Shown here in pieces: positions 8,145 to 15,603 of a stretch of DNA of 64,000 nucleotides (within the stretch, counting starts at the first letter, position 1; the number at the start of each line of letters is the position of its first letter). Under the pieces are notes generated by a model that was not told where the DNA came from, searched no databases, and worked only from the letters and a program-made list of their open reading frames with translations. The DNA is from Amycolatopsis sp. CA-128772 (GTDB taxonomy: Bacteria > Actinomycetota > Actinomycetes > Mycobacteriales > Pseudonocardiaceae), in assembly GCF_002904295.1 (NCBI RefSeq), contig NZ_PPHG01000091.1, positions 1 through 64,000 of the forward strand, written 5' to 3'. The position numbers and the translations under genes are program-made.

Positions 8145-9597
8145 ACGCGATGGGCGCGTCCAGCGACGCCGGCGTCGCCCGGACCGACGCGGCCGCCGCG
8201 CTCAGCCGGCGGATCGCTTCGCGGATCTTCTCCGGCGGCAGCGCGAACGGCAGGCGGATCCAGCGCTCCAGGCCGCCGTGGACGCCGAAGCGTGAGCCCG
8301 GCGCGACTTGGATCCCGTGGCTCGCCGCCGCCACGGCCAGCCGCGAACTCACCGGTTCCGGCATGCGGCACCACAGCGACAGACCGCCCTTCGGCGACGC
8401 GAACGTCCAGTCCGGCAGGTGCTCCCGCACCGCGTCCGCCAGCACGTCCCGGTGGTCGCGCAGCTCCGCGCGACGCCGGGCCAGCGCCGCCCAGCCGTCG
8501 GCCTCCAGCAGCTCCGAAAACACGACCTGCTCGAAGACCGGCGAGCCGAGGTCGACCGCGTAGCGCGCCGAGACCAGCCGGCCGAGCAGGTCTTCCGACG
8601 CCCGGATCCAGCCCAGCCGCAGGCCACCCCAGTGCGACTTCGACGCCGAGCCGACGCAGATCGCCAGGTCACCGGCGAACGCGGCCAGCGGCGGTGGCCC
8701 GGCCAGCGGGTCGCCCTCCAGGTCCAGCTCGACCAGCGTCTCGTCGACGACCACCGGCGTCCGGGCCCGGGCGAGCACCGCGCCGAGGCGGTCGCGGCCC
8801 TCGGCGTCCAGGCGCAGGCCGGTCGGGTTCTGGAAGTCGACCACGAGGTAGGCCAGCCGCGGTGACGCCTGGCGCAGGGCCGCGTCGATGCCGGCGATGT
8901 CCCAGCTGCGGGCGCCGGTCGGGTCGAGCGCGACCGGCACCGGGATGGCGTGCGCGGCGCGGATCGCTTCGAGGGCGTTCGGGTAGGTCGGCTGCTCGAC
9001 CAGCACCCGGTCGCCCGGGCCGGTCAGCATCCGCAGCACCAGCACGAACGCGTGGTGGGCGCCGTTGGTGACCATGACCTGCGCGGCCGTCGTCGGCAGC
9101 CCGCGCTCGGTGTAGCGCCGGGCGATCTTCTCCCGCAGGCCCAGCAGGCCGCGCTCCTGGTAGCCGTGCTGTCCGAGGTGGTCGACGAGGGCGCAGCGGG
9201 CCGCGTCGACCGCCGCGACCATCCCGGGCGGCGCCGACGGCGACGCGTGGGCGAAGTCGATCAGGTCGTCCCCGGCCGGCACGACCGTGTCCCGGCGACG
9301 CCGGCCGGGCGCGGCGATCCACGAACCGGCGCCCCGGCGGCTGGCAACGAACCCGCTCTCGCGCAGCCGGTCCAGGGCCGCGCCGATCAGCGTCCGGCTC
9401 GCGCCGAGCGCGTCGGCCAGCTCGCGCTCGGCGGGCAGCCGGGTGCCGAGCGGGAGCTGGCCGTCCAGCACCTGCAGTTCGATGGCCGCGGCCAGGTCCG
9501 CCGCCCCCTGCCGGGAGCCACCCTGCCGCCACGAGCCCAGCATGACGGCCAATCGCGGACCGGAGATGCGTCCACCCAGCGGGATCAGCGGTTCCAT
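8143..9597 (-). CDS. MocR-type (GntR/aminotransferase fusion) regulator
   Basis: A 484-residue protein from the ATG at 9597; an open stretch upstream to 9648 would run through the operator and is rejected. The N-terminal winged helix (about residues 25-95) is of GntR type, with LPSERELADALG-like text (RLPAERELADALGASRTLIG). The rest is a fold-type I aminotransferase domain with VTNGAHHAFVLVLRML, the DFQNPTG loop and the lysine segment CVGSASKSHWGGLRLGW. MocR proteins sense PLP or amino-derived ligands. It is divergent from a YczE-like membrane protein, an arrangement described for a MocR subgroup, and a palindromic site lies directly before its start. Confidence 0.92.
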   Translation of the reverse strand: MEPLIPLGGRISGPRLAVMLGSWRQGGSRQGAADLAAAIELQVLDGQLPLGTRLPAERELADALGASRTLIGAALDRLRESGFVASRRGAGSWIAAPGRRRRDTVVPAGDDLIDFAHASPSAPPGMVAAVDAARCALVDHLGQHGYQERGLLGLREKIARRYTERGLPTTAAQVMVTNGAHHAFVLVLRMLTGPGDRVLVEQPTYPNALEAIRAAHAIPVPVALDPTGARSWDIAGIDAALRQASPRLAYLVVDFQNPTGLRLDAEGRDRLGAVLARARTPVVVDETLVELDLEGDPLAGPPPLAAFAGDLAICVGSASKSHWGGLRLGWIRASEDLLGRLVSARYAVDLGSPVFEQVVFSELLEADGWAALARRRAELRDHRDVLADAVREHLPDWTFASPKGGLSLWCRMPEPVSSRLAVAAASHGIQVAPGSRFGVHGGLERWIRLPFALPPEKIREAIRRLSAAAASVRATPASLDAPIA

Positions 9598-9600
9598 CAG

Positions 9601-9620
9601 GCCAATATTACAGAATTGGC
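9601..9620. promoter_or_regulatory. Palindromic operator between MocR and YczE-like genes
   Basis: GCCAAT-N8-ATTGGC, with perfect 6-bp arms and an A/T-rich spacer, starts 4 bp upstream of the mocR-type ATG and lies 40 bp upstream of the divergent membrane-protein start. The position fits autoregulation and control of the neighbour by the MocR protein (inference). Confidence 0.6.
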
Positions 9621-9658
9621 TATGGTTTGCCGGGCCACTTGCGGTCAATAGTGGGCAC

Positions 9659-10297
9659 GTGGCTCAGATCGACCTCCGGCCCGTCCGGATCACCCGTGAC
9701 CCCGCCCGGCGCAGCGTCCAGCTGCTCGCCGGGCTCGCCCTCTACGGCACCAGCGTCGCCATGCTCACCCGGGCGCACCTGGGCCTCGAGCCGTGGGGGG
9801 TGCTCGCCGAAGGCGTCATGAAGCACACCGGCCTGACCTTCGGCACGGCGACGGGCGTGATCTCGGTGGCCGTGCTGCTGCTGTGGATCCCGCTGCGCCA
9901 GCGGCCCGGGATCGGCACGGTCGCGAACGTCGTGGTCATTTCGGTGACCGTCGACCTGGTCCGGGCGGTCCTCCCGGACGCCCACGACCTCGGCTGGCAG
10001 ATCGCGCTGCTGGCGGGCGGGGTCGCGCTGAACGGCTTCGCGACCGCCACCTACGTCGGCGCCCGGCTGGGCCCGGGCGCCCGCGACGGCCTGATGACCG
10101 GGCTCGCGGCGCGCACCGGCCGGTCGGTCCGGCTGGTGCGCACCGGGATCGAGGTCACCGTGGTCGTCGGCGGTTTCTTCCTCGGCGGGACGGTCGGGGT
10201 GGGCACCGTGCTCTACGCCCTCGCGATCGGCCCGCTGACCCAGGCGCTGCTGCCGCTGGTCGTCTGGCGCGAGCGTCAGCCGGCCTTGCGTTCCTGA
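9659..10297 (+). CDS. YczE/YyaS/YitT-family membrane protein
   Basis: A 212-residue integral membrane protein with about five hydrophobic helices. It carries the family signature near the N terminus (ARLTR..LGLEPWGVL as MLTRAHLGLEPWGVLAEG) and the later GARLGPGARDGLMTGLAARTG, which matches the conserved GxGPRDGLM pattern of YczE-like proteins. The GTG at 9659 is the best in-frame start. The substrate is unknown. Known genomics link YczE-like genes to divergent MocR regulators, as here. Its stop lies 22 bp inside the end of the convergent Clp_N gene, a short 3' overlap. Confidence 0.87.
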   Translation: MAQIDLRPVRITRDPARRSVQLLAGLALYGTSVAMLTRAHLGLEPWGVLAEGVMKHTGLTFGTATGVISVAVLLLWIPLRQRPGIGTVANVVVISVTVDLVRAVLPDAHDLGWQIALLAGGVALNGFATATYVGARLGPGARDGLMTGLAARTGRSVRLVRTGIEVTVVVGGFFLGGTVGVGTVLYALAIGPLTQALLPLVVWRERQPALRS

Positions 10298-10803
10298 ACG
10301 ACCCGGCGCAGCGTCGCGTAGTCGGCACCGTGCCGGGCCAGCACCTCTTCGGTGCCTCGCTGCTGGGCCAGCGCGAGCAGGATGTGCTCCTGGCCGAGCT
10401 GCCGGTCCCCCAGCCGGACCGCCTCCTTGAGGCTCAGCTCCAGGGTCTTCTTCGACTGCGTGGTGAACGGGATGTGCCCGCGCTTGGCCGGGCCCAGCCG
10501 CCCGGCGAGGGCGCCCTCGCCGTGGGTCTGCTCGACGCGTTCGACGATCTGCTCGACGTCGATGCCGAACTCGGTCAGCGCCTCCGCGTCGGCGTCGCTG
10601 ACCCCGCCGCGGCGCCGGGTGCGCGCCAGCTCCGCGGCGATGTCGTCGGTGGCGACGCCCAGCGCGGTGAGCAGCGGGACGTCCGCCTTGACCAGCCCGG
10701 CCAGCAGGTGCGCCGGGCCGATCTCGACCGAGCCGGACTCCCGCGCCACGATCTGCGCCTCCACGACGGCCATCCGCGCGTCCGTGGTGAACCTCTCGAA
10801 CAT
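10276..10803 (-). CDS. Clp N-terminal domain protein (no ATPase)
   Basis: A 175-residue protein made of a Clp_N (ClpC/ClpA amino-terminal) domain only. It has the typical start MFERFTTDARMAVVEAQ, then IGPAHLLAGLVK and a second repeat with GHIPFTTQSKKTLELSLKEA and LGQEHILLALA. There is no Walker motif, so it cannot unfold proteins. Free Clp_N proteins can bind ClpC adaptors, arginine-phosphorylated proteins or ClpC-directed antibiotics. The ATG at 10803 overlaps the stop of the upstream HTH gene (TGATG), so the two are translationally coupled and probably work as one complex. Compare the fused version at 28938-29675. Confidence 0.9.
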   Translation of the reverse strand: MFERFTTDARMAVVEAQIVARESGSVEIGPAHLLAGLVKADVPLLTALGVATDDIAAELARTRRRGGVSDADAEALTEFGIDVEQIVERVEQTHGEGALAGRLGPAKRGHIPFTTQSKKTLELSLKEAVRLGDRQLGQEHILLALAQQRGTEEVLARHGADYATLRRVVQERKAG

Positions 10804-11012
10804 CAGTGCCTCCCGTACTTCTTGTGCACGGCCTGCCGGCTGACCCCCAGCTCGGCGGCGATCTCCTGCCACGACCAGCCGTGCACCCGCGCGCTGCGCA
10901 CCTGCACGGCCTCCAGTTGTTCCAGCAGCCGCCGGAGCGCGGCGACCGCGCGCAGTCCCACCCGGGGATCGCGGTCACCGGCCCGGGCGGCCAGGTCCGT
11001 TGCTTCGGTCAT
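10803..11012 (-). CDS. Small helix-turn-helix protein, partner of Clp_N protein
   Basis: A 69-residue protein from the ATG at 11012. The C terminus is a helix-turn-helix: HGWSWQEIAAELGVSRQAVH, ending KKYGRH. The same WxxIxxxxGVxxQAxxK pattern is seen in the fused HTH-Clp_N protein at 28938. There is no ribosome site; the start codon lies 4 bp from a GTCAAC/GTTGAC palindrome and 7 bp from a -10-like TAAGTT, so the mRNA is probably leaderless. A longer reading to 11048 would translate the palindrome and is rejected. Inferred role: autorepressor whose activity is set by the coupled Clp_N protein. Confidence 0.85.
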   Translation of the reverse strand: MTEATDLAARAGDRDPRVGLRAVAALRRLLEQLEAVQVRSARVHGWSWQEIAAELGVSRQAVHKKYGRH

Positions 11013-11015
11013 GCC

Positions 11016-11062
11016 TGTCAACTTACGTTGACATTCGGAGCGTGTCAACTCTGGTTGACACG
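11016..11062 (-). promoter_or_regulatory. Twin-palindrome promoter of the HTH/Clp_N operon
   Basis: Two palindromes: GTCAAC-N4-GTTGAC at 11017-11032 and CGTGTCAAC-N4-GTTGACACG at 11041-11062, with centres 27 bp apart. On the minus strand, TTGACA from the distal site, 17 bp, TAAGTT in the proximal site and 7 bp to the ATG make a near-ideal leaderless sigma-70-type promoter fully covered by the palindromes. Confidence 0.75.
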
Positions 11063-11103
11063 CTCAGCGCGAAGCCGCCGGACGGGCGACGTACAGTCGG
11101 GTG

Positions 11104-11889
11104 ATGCCCGAGATCGCGATCGCCGAACGGGCCGGGGTGGGCGCGGACGGCCACCCGCGCCCGACCGAGGACCACGTCGTCGTGCTGGACAACGCGGTCC
11201 TGGTCCTCGACGGCGCCACCTCCTCCGACCCCACCCAACCCCCGGGCGGCTGGTACGCCGAACGGCTCGCCCGGCGCCTCGCCGACGACCTGCGCGCGGC
11301 CCCCGAAGCCGACCTGACCGGCGTCCTGACCCGCGCGATCGCCGCGGTGACCGCGGAAAACCGCCTGCGCCCGCAGCAGTCGCCGTCCAGCACGGTCGCC
11401 GCCGTGCGCTGGCTCGACGAACGCGTCGACGCGCTCGTGCTGGCCGACAGCCCGGTGATCGGCTTCGGCGGCTTCGGGGTCGACGTCGTCTCGGACGACC
11501 GGCTCGCCCGGCTGCGGCGGCGCGGGATGCTCCAGACCGGCGCCGACGTCCGGCGGCGGCGCAACGCCCACGACGGCTTCTGGGTCGCCGAAGCCGATCC
11601 GGGCGCCGCCGCGCACGCGGTCCGGCGCAGCTGGCCGCGGGCCGGCGTCGACGCCGTCCTGCTCGCCAGCGACGGTGTCTCCATCGGCGTCGACCAGTAC
11701 GAGCTCTTCGGCTGGCCCGAGGTGCTGGCGACCGCCCGCGCCGACGGGCCCGACGCCGTGCTGGCCGCCGTCCGCACCGCGGAGAAGCAGGATCCGGACG
11801 GCGAACGCTGGCCCCGCCCGAAGCGCCACGACGACCAGGCGCTCGTCCTGGTCGACTTCACCTCCGGGGGAATTCAGGGTCTTCCCTGA
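11104..11889 (+). CDS. PP2C-like phosphatase domain protein
   Basis: A 261-residue protein that looks like a compact PP2C/PPM-type phosphatase. It opens IAERAGVGADGHPRPTEDHV, has VLDGATSS (DG pair for metal binding), VAAVRWLDERVDALVLADS and VDAVLLASDGVSIG, and ends with HDDQALVLVDF, where DD would be the last metal ligands. The order DG…SDG…DD follows the PPM family, although it is shorter than housekeeping PstP-like enzymes. The GTG at 11101 directly before the ATG could be used instead. It starts 40 bp beyond the twin-palindrome promoter and may share its control on the other side. The substrate is unknown. Confidence 0.75.
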   Translation: MPEIAIAERAGVGADGHPRPTEDHVVVLDNAVLVLDGATSSDPTQPPGGWYAERLARRLADDLRAAPEADLTGVLTRAIAAVTAENRLRPQQSPSSTVAAVRWLDERVDALVLADSPVIGFGGFGVDVVSDDRLARLRRRGMLQTGADVRRRRNAHDGFWVAEADPGAAAHAVRRSWPRAGVDAVLLASDGVSIGVDQYELFGWPEVLATARADGPDAVLAAVRTAEKQDPDGERWPRPKRHDDQALVLVDFTSGGIQGLP

Positions 11890-11924
11890 TCACGGGCGTG
11901 CCGTTCTCCGAGAACCTGGACGGC

Positions 11925-12755
11925 ATGGGGACCGAACAGGGGAAACGCACCAGACCGTGGCGGCTCGTCGCGCTGGGTGCGATCGGGTGGGGGCTGTTCA
12001 CCGCCGTGGTGCTGCACATCGTCAGCTCGCACAACCCGGTGTACGACACGCTGTCGAGCTACACCGTGACCGACCGCGGCGAGGGGATGCTCGCGGCGAG
12101 CGTGCTCTCGCTGGCCATCGGGTCGCTCGCGGTGCTCGGTGCGCTGCAGGTCGCCGGGGTGCCGCTGTCGCGGACCACCCGGCTGCTGCTCGCGCTGTGG
12201 GCGCTCGGGCTGGCCGCGGCGGCGGTCTTCCCGGCGAGCTACCCCGAGGCGCCGGACCCGGTCAGCGGCGAAATCCACCTCTACGCGTGCCTGGTGGCCT
12301 TCTGCAGCCTGCCCGGCGCGGCGATCTCGCTGCTGGAGCCGCTGCGGGGCCGGCCAGAACGGGTCGCGCTGGTCAAGGCGATCCGGCTGACCGCGGGGGC
12401 GTTCGCGCTGTTCGCCTTGAGCTTCGTGTTCGTGCGGCTGAGCGAGGCCGGGATCGAGCCGTTCCACGAGATCTCCGGCGTCTTCCCGATCGGCGTCATG
12501 CAGCGGCTGCTGCTGCTCGCCGACATCGCGTTGCTGGGCACGCTGCTGTGGCTGGCGACCCGGCTGGAGTCAGCTTTCGACGGCGGCCGCGAATTCGGGC
12601 GCGTAGCCGTACAGGCCGGGCATCCCGCCGGTGTGCAGGAACACCACGTGGTCGTCCGGGGCGAAGTGGCCGGCCCACTCGACCAGCGCGGCGGCCACCT
12701 TGCCGGTGTAGACCGGCTCGAGCACCACGCCCTCCGTGCGCCCGAAGAGCCGTAA
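11925..12755 (+). CDS. DUF998 family membrane protein with antisense-overlap tail
   Basis: Integral membrane protein of about 276 residues. Six hydrophobic segments run between about residues 12 and 210 (LVALGAIGWGLFTAVVLHIV near the start, LLLLADIALLGTLLWLATRL at the end), which fits DUF998. An upstream in-frame GTG at 11898 is also possible. The recognisable family part ends near 12570; the frame then stays open for about 60 codons of hydrophilic text that is antisense to the 3' end of the convergent desulfhydrase gene. The original stop was probably lost, or the tail is an accidental read-through. The function of the family is unknown. Confidence 0.8.
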   Translation: MGTEQGKRTRPWRLVALGAIGWGLFTAVVLHIVSSHNPVYDTLSSYTVTDRGEGMLAASVLSLAIGSLAVLGALQVAGVPLSRTTRLLLALWALGLAAAAVFPASYPEAPDPVSGEIHLYACLVAFCSLPGAAISLLEPLRGRPERVALVKAIRLTAGAFALFALSFVFVRLSEAGIEPFHEISGVFPIGVMQRLLLLADIALLGTLLWLATRLESAFDGGREFGRVAVQAGHPAGVQEHHVVVRGEVAGPLDQRGGHLAGVDRLEHHALRAPEEP

Positions 12756-13598
12756 GGCGGCCCACACCGCCTCGGTCGGGATGCCGTAGCCGGGGCCGAG
12801 GGTGGAGTCGCCGAGCCTCGCGTGCGTGAACGGCGGCGGTTCGACGCCGAGGAGCTTGGCCGCGCCGCCGACGAGGTCGTGGAGGTTCTCCGTGGCCTCG
12901 TCGAGCGGGTGGCTGACGCAGGCGATGCCGACGCCGAGGCCGCCGAGGAGCCCGGCAGCCAGCGTCACACCGGCTGCGGTGCCGCCGCTGGCGTGCGGAA
13001 CGACCAGGTGGGCGCGCTCGATGCCGCGTTCTTCCAGCTGTTTCGCGAGTTCGTAGGTGGCACGGACGTAGCCGAGCGCGCCGAGGTCGCTGGAGCCGCC
13101 GACCGGGATGGTGGCGACCTTCCGGCCGTCGGCGGCGGCTTCGGCGACCAGGCGGTCGTAGGTGCGGCCGGTCTCTTCGCCGTCGGCGCAGACGTGCACG
13201 GTCGCGCCGAAGAGCTTGTCGAGGGGGATGTTGCCGCCGCGTTCGTACGCCTCGCCGTCGCGCGGGACCTTGGCCGTGAGGACGAGTTCGCAGCGCAGGC
13301 CCAGCTTCGCGCACGCGGCGGCGGTCTGCCGGCCGTGGTTGGTCTGGAGCGCGCCGAAGGTGATCACGGTGTCCGCGCCGGCCGCCCGCGCGGCGCCGAG
13401 GTGGTACTCGAGCTTGCGGAGCTTGTTGCCGCCGGCGCCGAGCGGGTGCACGTCGTCGCGCTTGAGCAGGAGGTTCCGCAGGCCGAGCGCTTCGCCGAGC
13501 CGGGGGGCCGCCTGCAGCGGGGTCGGCCAGCCGCCGAGGTCGACGCGGGGGATCGCGGCCAGTGCGGCGTCGGGGAAGCCGGCGAAGTCGAACGTCAT
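12570..13598 (-). CDS. D-cysteine desulfhydrase / ACC deaminase-family PLP enzyme
   Basis: A 342-residue fold-type II PLP enzyme. The PLP lysine is K59 in GAGGNKLRKLEY, followed by TFGALQTNHGRQTAAAC (phosphate/substrate Asn and His) and the C-terminal PVYTGKVAAAL and HTGGMPGLYGY. These features match D-cysteine desulfhydrase and 1-aminocyclopropane-1-carboxylate deaminase relatives, which release ammonia and pyruvate-like products. The desulfhydrase reading is favoured by the VPHASGGTAAGV loop but is not certain. It is divergent from the amidase operon across 86 bp that hold an 18-bp perfect palindrome. Confidence 0.87.
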   Translation of the reverse strand: MTFDFAGFPDAALAAIPRVDLGGWPTPLQAAPRLGEALGLRNLLLKRDDVHPLGAGGNKLRKLEYHLGAARAAGADTVITFGALQTNHGRQTAAACAKLGLRCELVLTAKVPRDGEAYERGGNIPLDKLFGATVHVCADGEETGRTYDRLVAEAAADGRKVATIPVGGSSDLGALGYVRATYELAKQLEERGIERAHLVVPHASGGTAAGVTLAAGLLGGLGVGIACVSHPLDEATENLHDLVGGAAKLLGVEPPPFTHARLGDSTLGPGYGIPTEAVWAALRLFGRTEGVVLEPVYTGKVAAALVEWAGHFAPDDHVVFLHTGGMPGLYGYAPEFAAAVES

Positions 13599-13647
13599 GG
13601 GAGCCAGTCTGCCGCAAGGGTGGCCGGAAACCGCCGGTATCCGGTAA

Positions 13648-13665
13648 CGTTCGTTCGAACGAACG
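13648..13665. promoter_or_regulatory. Perfect 18-bp palindrome, probable TetR operator
   Basis: CGTTCGTTCGAACGAACG is a perfect palindrome between the divergent desulfhydrase (start 13598) and amidase (start 13685). The amidase operon encodes a TetR-type regulator, so this is its likely operator and could control both directions. Confidence 0.7.
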
Positions 13666-13684
13666 AGAACCTTCGGGGGCCGCC

Positions 13685-15061
13685 ATGACCGCTACGAGCC
13701 TCGACTTCACGGGCCTCGCCGCCCAGGCCGCGCAGCTCGCCGCCGGTGAAGTCACGTCCGCCGAGCTGACCGCGGCCGCGCTCGGGCGCGCACACGCGAG
13801 CCAGCGCACCCTCAACGCCTTCCGCTACCTGCGCGACGACGACGCCCTCGCCGAGGCTGCGGACGCCGACCGGCGTCTGAAGGCCGGCGAGCGCGCGCCG
13901 CTGCTCGGCGTCCCGATCGCGATCAAGGACGACGTCGACCTCACCGGCCTGCCGACGTCCTTCGGCTGCCTGGGCGAGTTCCCGGTCGCGACGTCCGACG
14001 CACCCGTCGTCGCGCTGCTGCGCGAGGCCGGCGCGGTGATCATCGGCAAGACGAACACCCCCGAGCTGGGCCAGTGGCCGTTCACCGAAGGCCCGGCCTT
14101 CGGCGTGACGCGCAACCCGTGGCACCCCGGCCACACCCCCGGGGGTTCTTCGGGCGGGAGCGCGGCCGCGGTGGCGTCGGGGGTCATCGCGGCCGCGCTC
14201 GGGTCCGACGGCGCCGGTTCGGTGCGCATCCCCGCCGCGTGGACCGGACTGGTCGGCGTCAAGACCCAGCGCGGGCGGATCCCGACCGGCGGCGAGCTGT
14301 TCCACGGCCTGACCGTGCTCGGCCCGCTGGCCCGGACCGTCGAGGACGCCGCCCTGCTGCTGGACGTCGTCGCCGCGACCGGCGCCACCTTCCGGACCGC
14401 CGCGGCCCGCGAGCCCGGCCGGCTGCGGATCGGGCTGTCGACGCGGATCCCGTTCACCGCCACCAAGACCCGGCTCGACCCGGTCGTCGAAGGGAACGTG
14501 CGGCGGCTCGCCGAGTCCCTGGCCGGGCTGGGCCACGAGATCGTCGAGGTCGAGCCGGACTACGGGCTGATCGGGCTGACGTTCCTGCCGCGCTCGCTGA
14601 CCGGCGTCCGCGACTGGGCGCTGCGGGTGCCCGACCGGACCGGGCTCGACCCGCGCACCCGCAGCAACGCCGGTCACGGCCGCCTGCTGGCCGGGCCCGC
14701 GCTGCGGCTGGCGCGGGCCCTTGAGCCGGGCCTGCACCGGCGGATCGGCTCGGTGTTCGGCCGCGTCGACGTGCTCCTGACGCCGACGACGGCGACCCCG
14801 CCGCCGCCGATCGGCACGTTCGACGGGCTGTCCGGCTGGGAGACCGACCAGGCCATGATCGCCGCCTGCCCGTACGCTTGGCCGTGGAACGTGCTGGGCT
14901 GGCCGGGGGTCAACGTGCCGGCCGGGCAGACGGCGGACGGGCTGCCGCTCGGCGCGCAGCTGCTCGGCCCGTCGCACGCCGAGGAGCGGCTGATTTCCCT
15001 CGCCGCGCAACTGGAAGAGGTCGAACGGTGGCCGGAGCGGCATCCCGAGACAAGCTGGTAA
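13685..15061 (+). CDS. Amidase (amidase-signature family)
   Basis: A 458-residue amidase-signature hydrolase. The Ser-cisSer-Lys triad is visible: K81 (VPIAIKDDVDLTG), the Gly/Ser-rich loop TPGGSSGGSAAAV with S155, and the nucleophile S179 (GAGSVRIPA). Length and motif spacing are normal for the family, which hydrolyses amides of varied carboxylic acids. The ATG at 13685 follows a GGGGCC stretch; upstream in-frame starts would cross the operator palindrome. Its 3' end overlaps the start of the TetR gene by 34 bp, so the two form one operon that the regulator probably controls through the palindrome at 13648. Confidence 0.92.
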   Translation: MTATSLDFTGLAAQAAQLAAGEVTSAELTAAALGRAHASQRTLNAFRYLRDDDALAEAADADRRLKAGERAPLLGVPIAIKDDVDLTGLPTSFGCLGEFPVATSDAPVVALLREAGAVIIGKTNTPELGQWPFTEGPAFGVTRNPWHPGHTPGGSSGGSAAAVASGVIAAALGSDGAGSVRIPAAWTGLVGVKTQRGRIPTGGELFHGLTVLGPLARTVEDAALLLDVVAATGATFRTAAAREPGRLRIGLSTRIPFTATKTRLDPVVEGNVRRLAESLAGLGHEIVEVEPDYGLIGLTFLPRSLTGVRDWALRVPDRTGLDPRTRSNAGHGRLLAGPALRLARALEPGLHRRIGSVFGRVDVLLTPTTATPPPPIGTFDGLSGWETDQAMIAACPYAWPWNVLGWPGVNVPAGQTADGLPLGAQLLGPSHAEERLISLAAQLEEVERWPERHPETSW

Positions 15062-15603
15062 GCACCCGGGAGGCCATCCTGCGCGGCGCGCTGACCGTCG
15101 TCGGCGAGCACGGGGTCGGCGGGCTGACGAACCGCCGGATCGTCGCGGCCGCCGGCGTCTCCCTCGGCACGCTGACCTACCACTTCCCCAGCCAGACGGC
15201 GTTGCTGCGCGAAGCGATGCTGCTGTTCGTCGAGGAGGAGACGGCGAAACTCGGCGCGATCGTCGACGGCTACCGGTCGGAGGGTCTTTCGGTCGAACAG
15301 GCGGCCTCGGTGGTGGAGCACGTGATCGCGCAGCTGCCGTTCGGCGCCGACGAGCTCGGCGCGCACGAGCTGTACCTGCAGTCCGCACGGGACCCGGAGC
15401 TGCACGAAGCTTCTTCGCGCTGCTTCGCGGCGTACGACGAGCTGGCGGTGACGATCCTGGCGGCGTTGGGCGTCCCGGAGCCGCAACGGCTGGCCGGACC
15501 GGTGGTGGCGCTGATCGCCGGGCTGCAGCTGCGCCGGCTGGCGACGGGCGAGACGAACACGCCGGTGGCCGAGCCCCTGATGATGCTGATCCGCGGCGCT
15601 TGA
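15028..15603 (+). CDS. TetR-family transcriptional regulator
   Basis: A 191-residue TetR-type repressor from the GTG at 15028, inside the end of the amidase gene. The N-terminal DNA-binding helices are REAILRGALTVVGEHGVGGLTNRRIVAAAGVSLGTLTYHF, written here as consecutive segments (RIVAAAGVS as the turn, LGTLTYHFPS as the recognition helix). The C-terminal ligand domain is all-helical. Overlaps of 34 bp upstream and 1 bp downstream (TGATG) place it in a three-gene operon. The palindrome at 13648-13665 is the probable operator. Confidence 0.92.
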   Translation: MAGAASRDKLVSTREAILRGALTVVGEHGVGGLTNRRIVAAAGVSLGTLTYHFPSQTALLREAMLLFVEEETAKLGAIVDGYRSEGLSVEQAASVVEHVIAQLPFGADELGAHELYLQSARDPELHEASSRCFAAYDELAVTILAALGVPEPQRLAGPVVALIAGLQLRRLATGETNTPVAEPLMMLIRGA

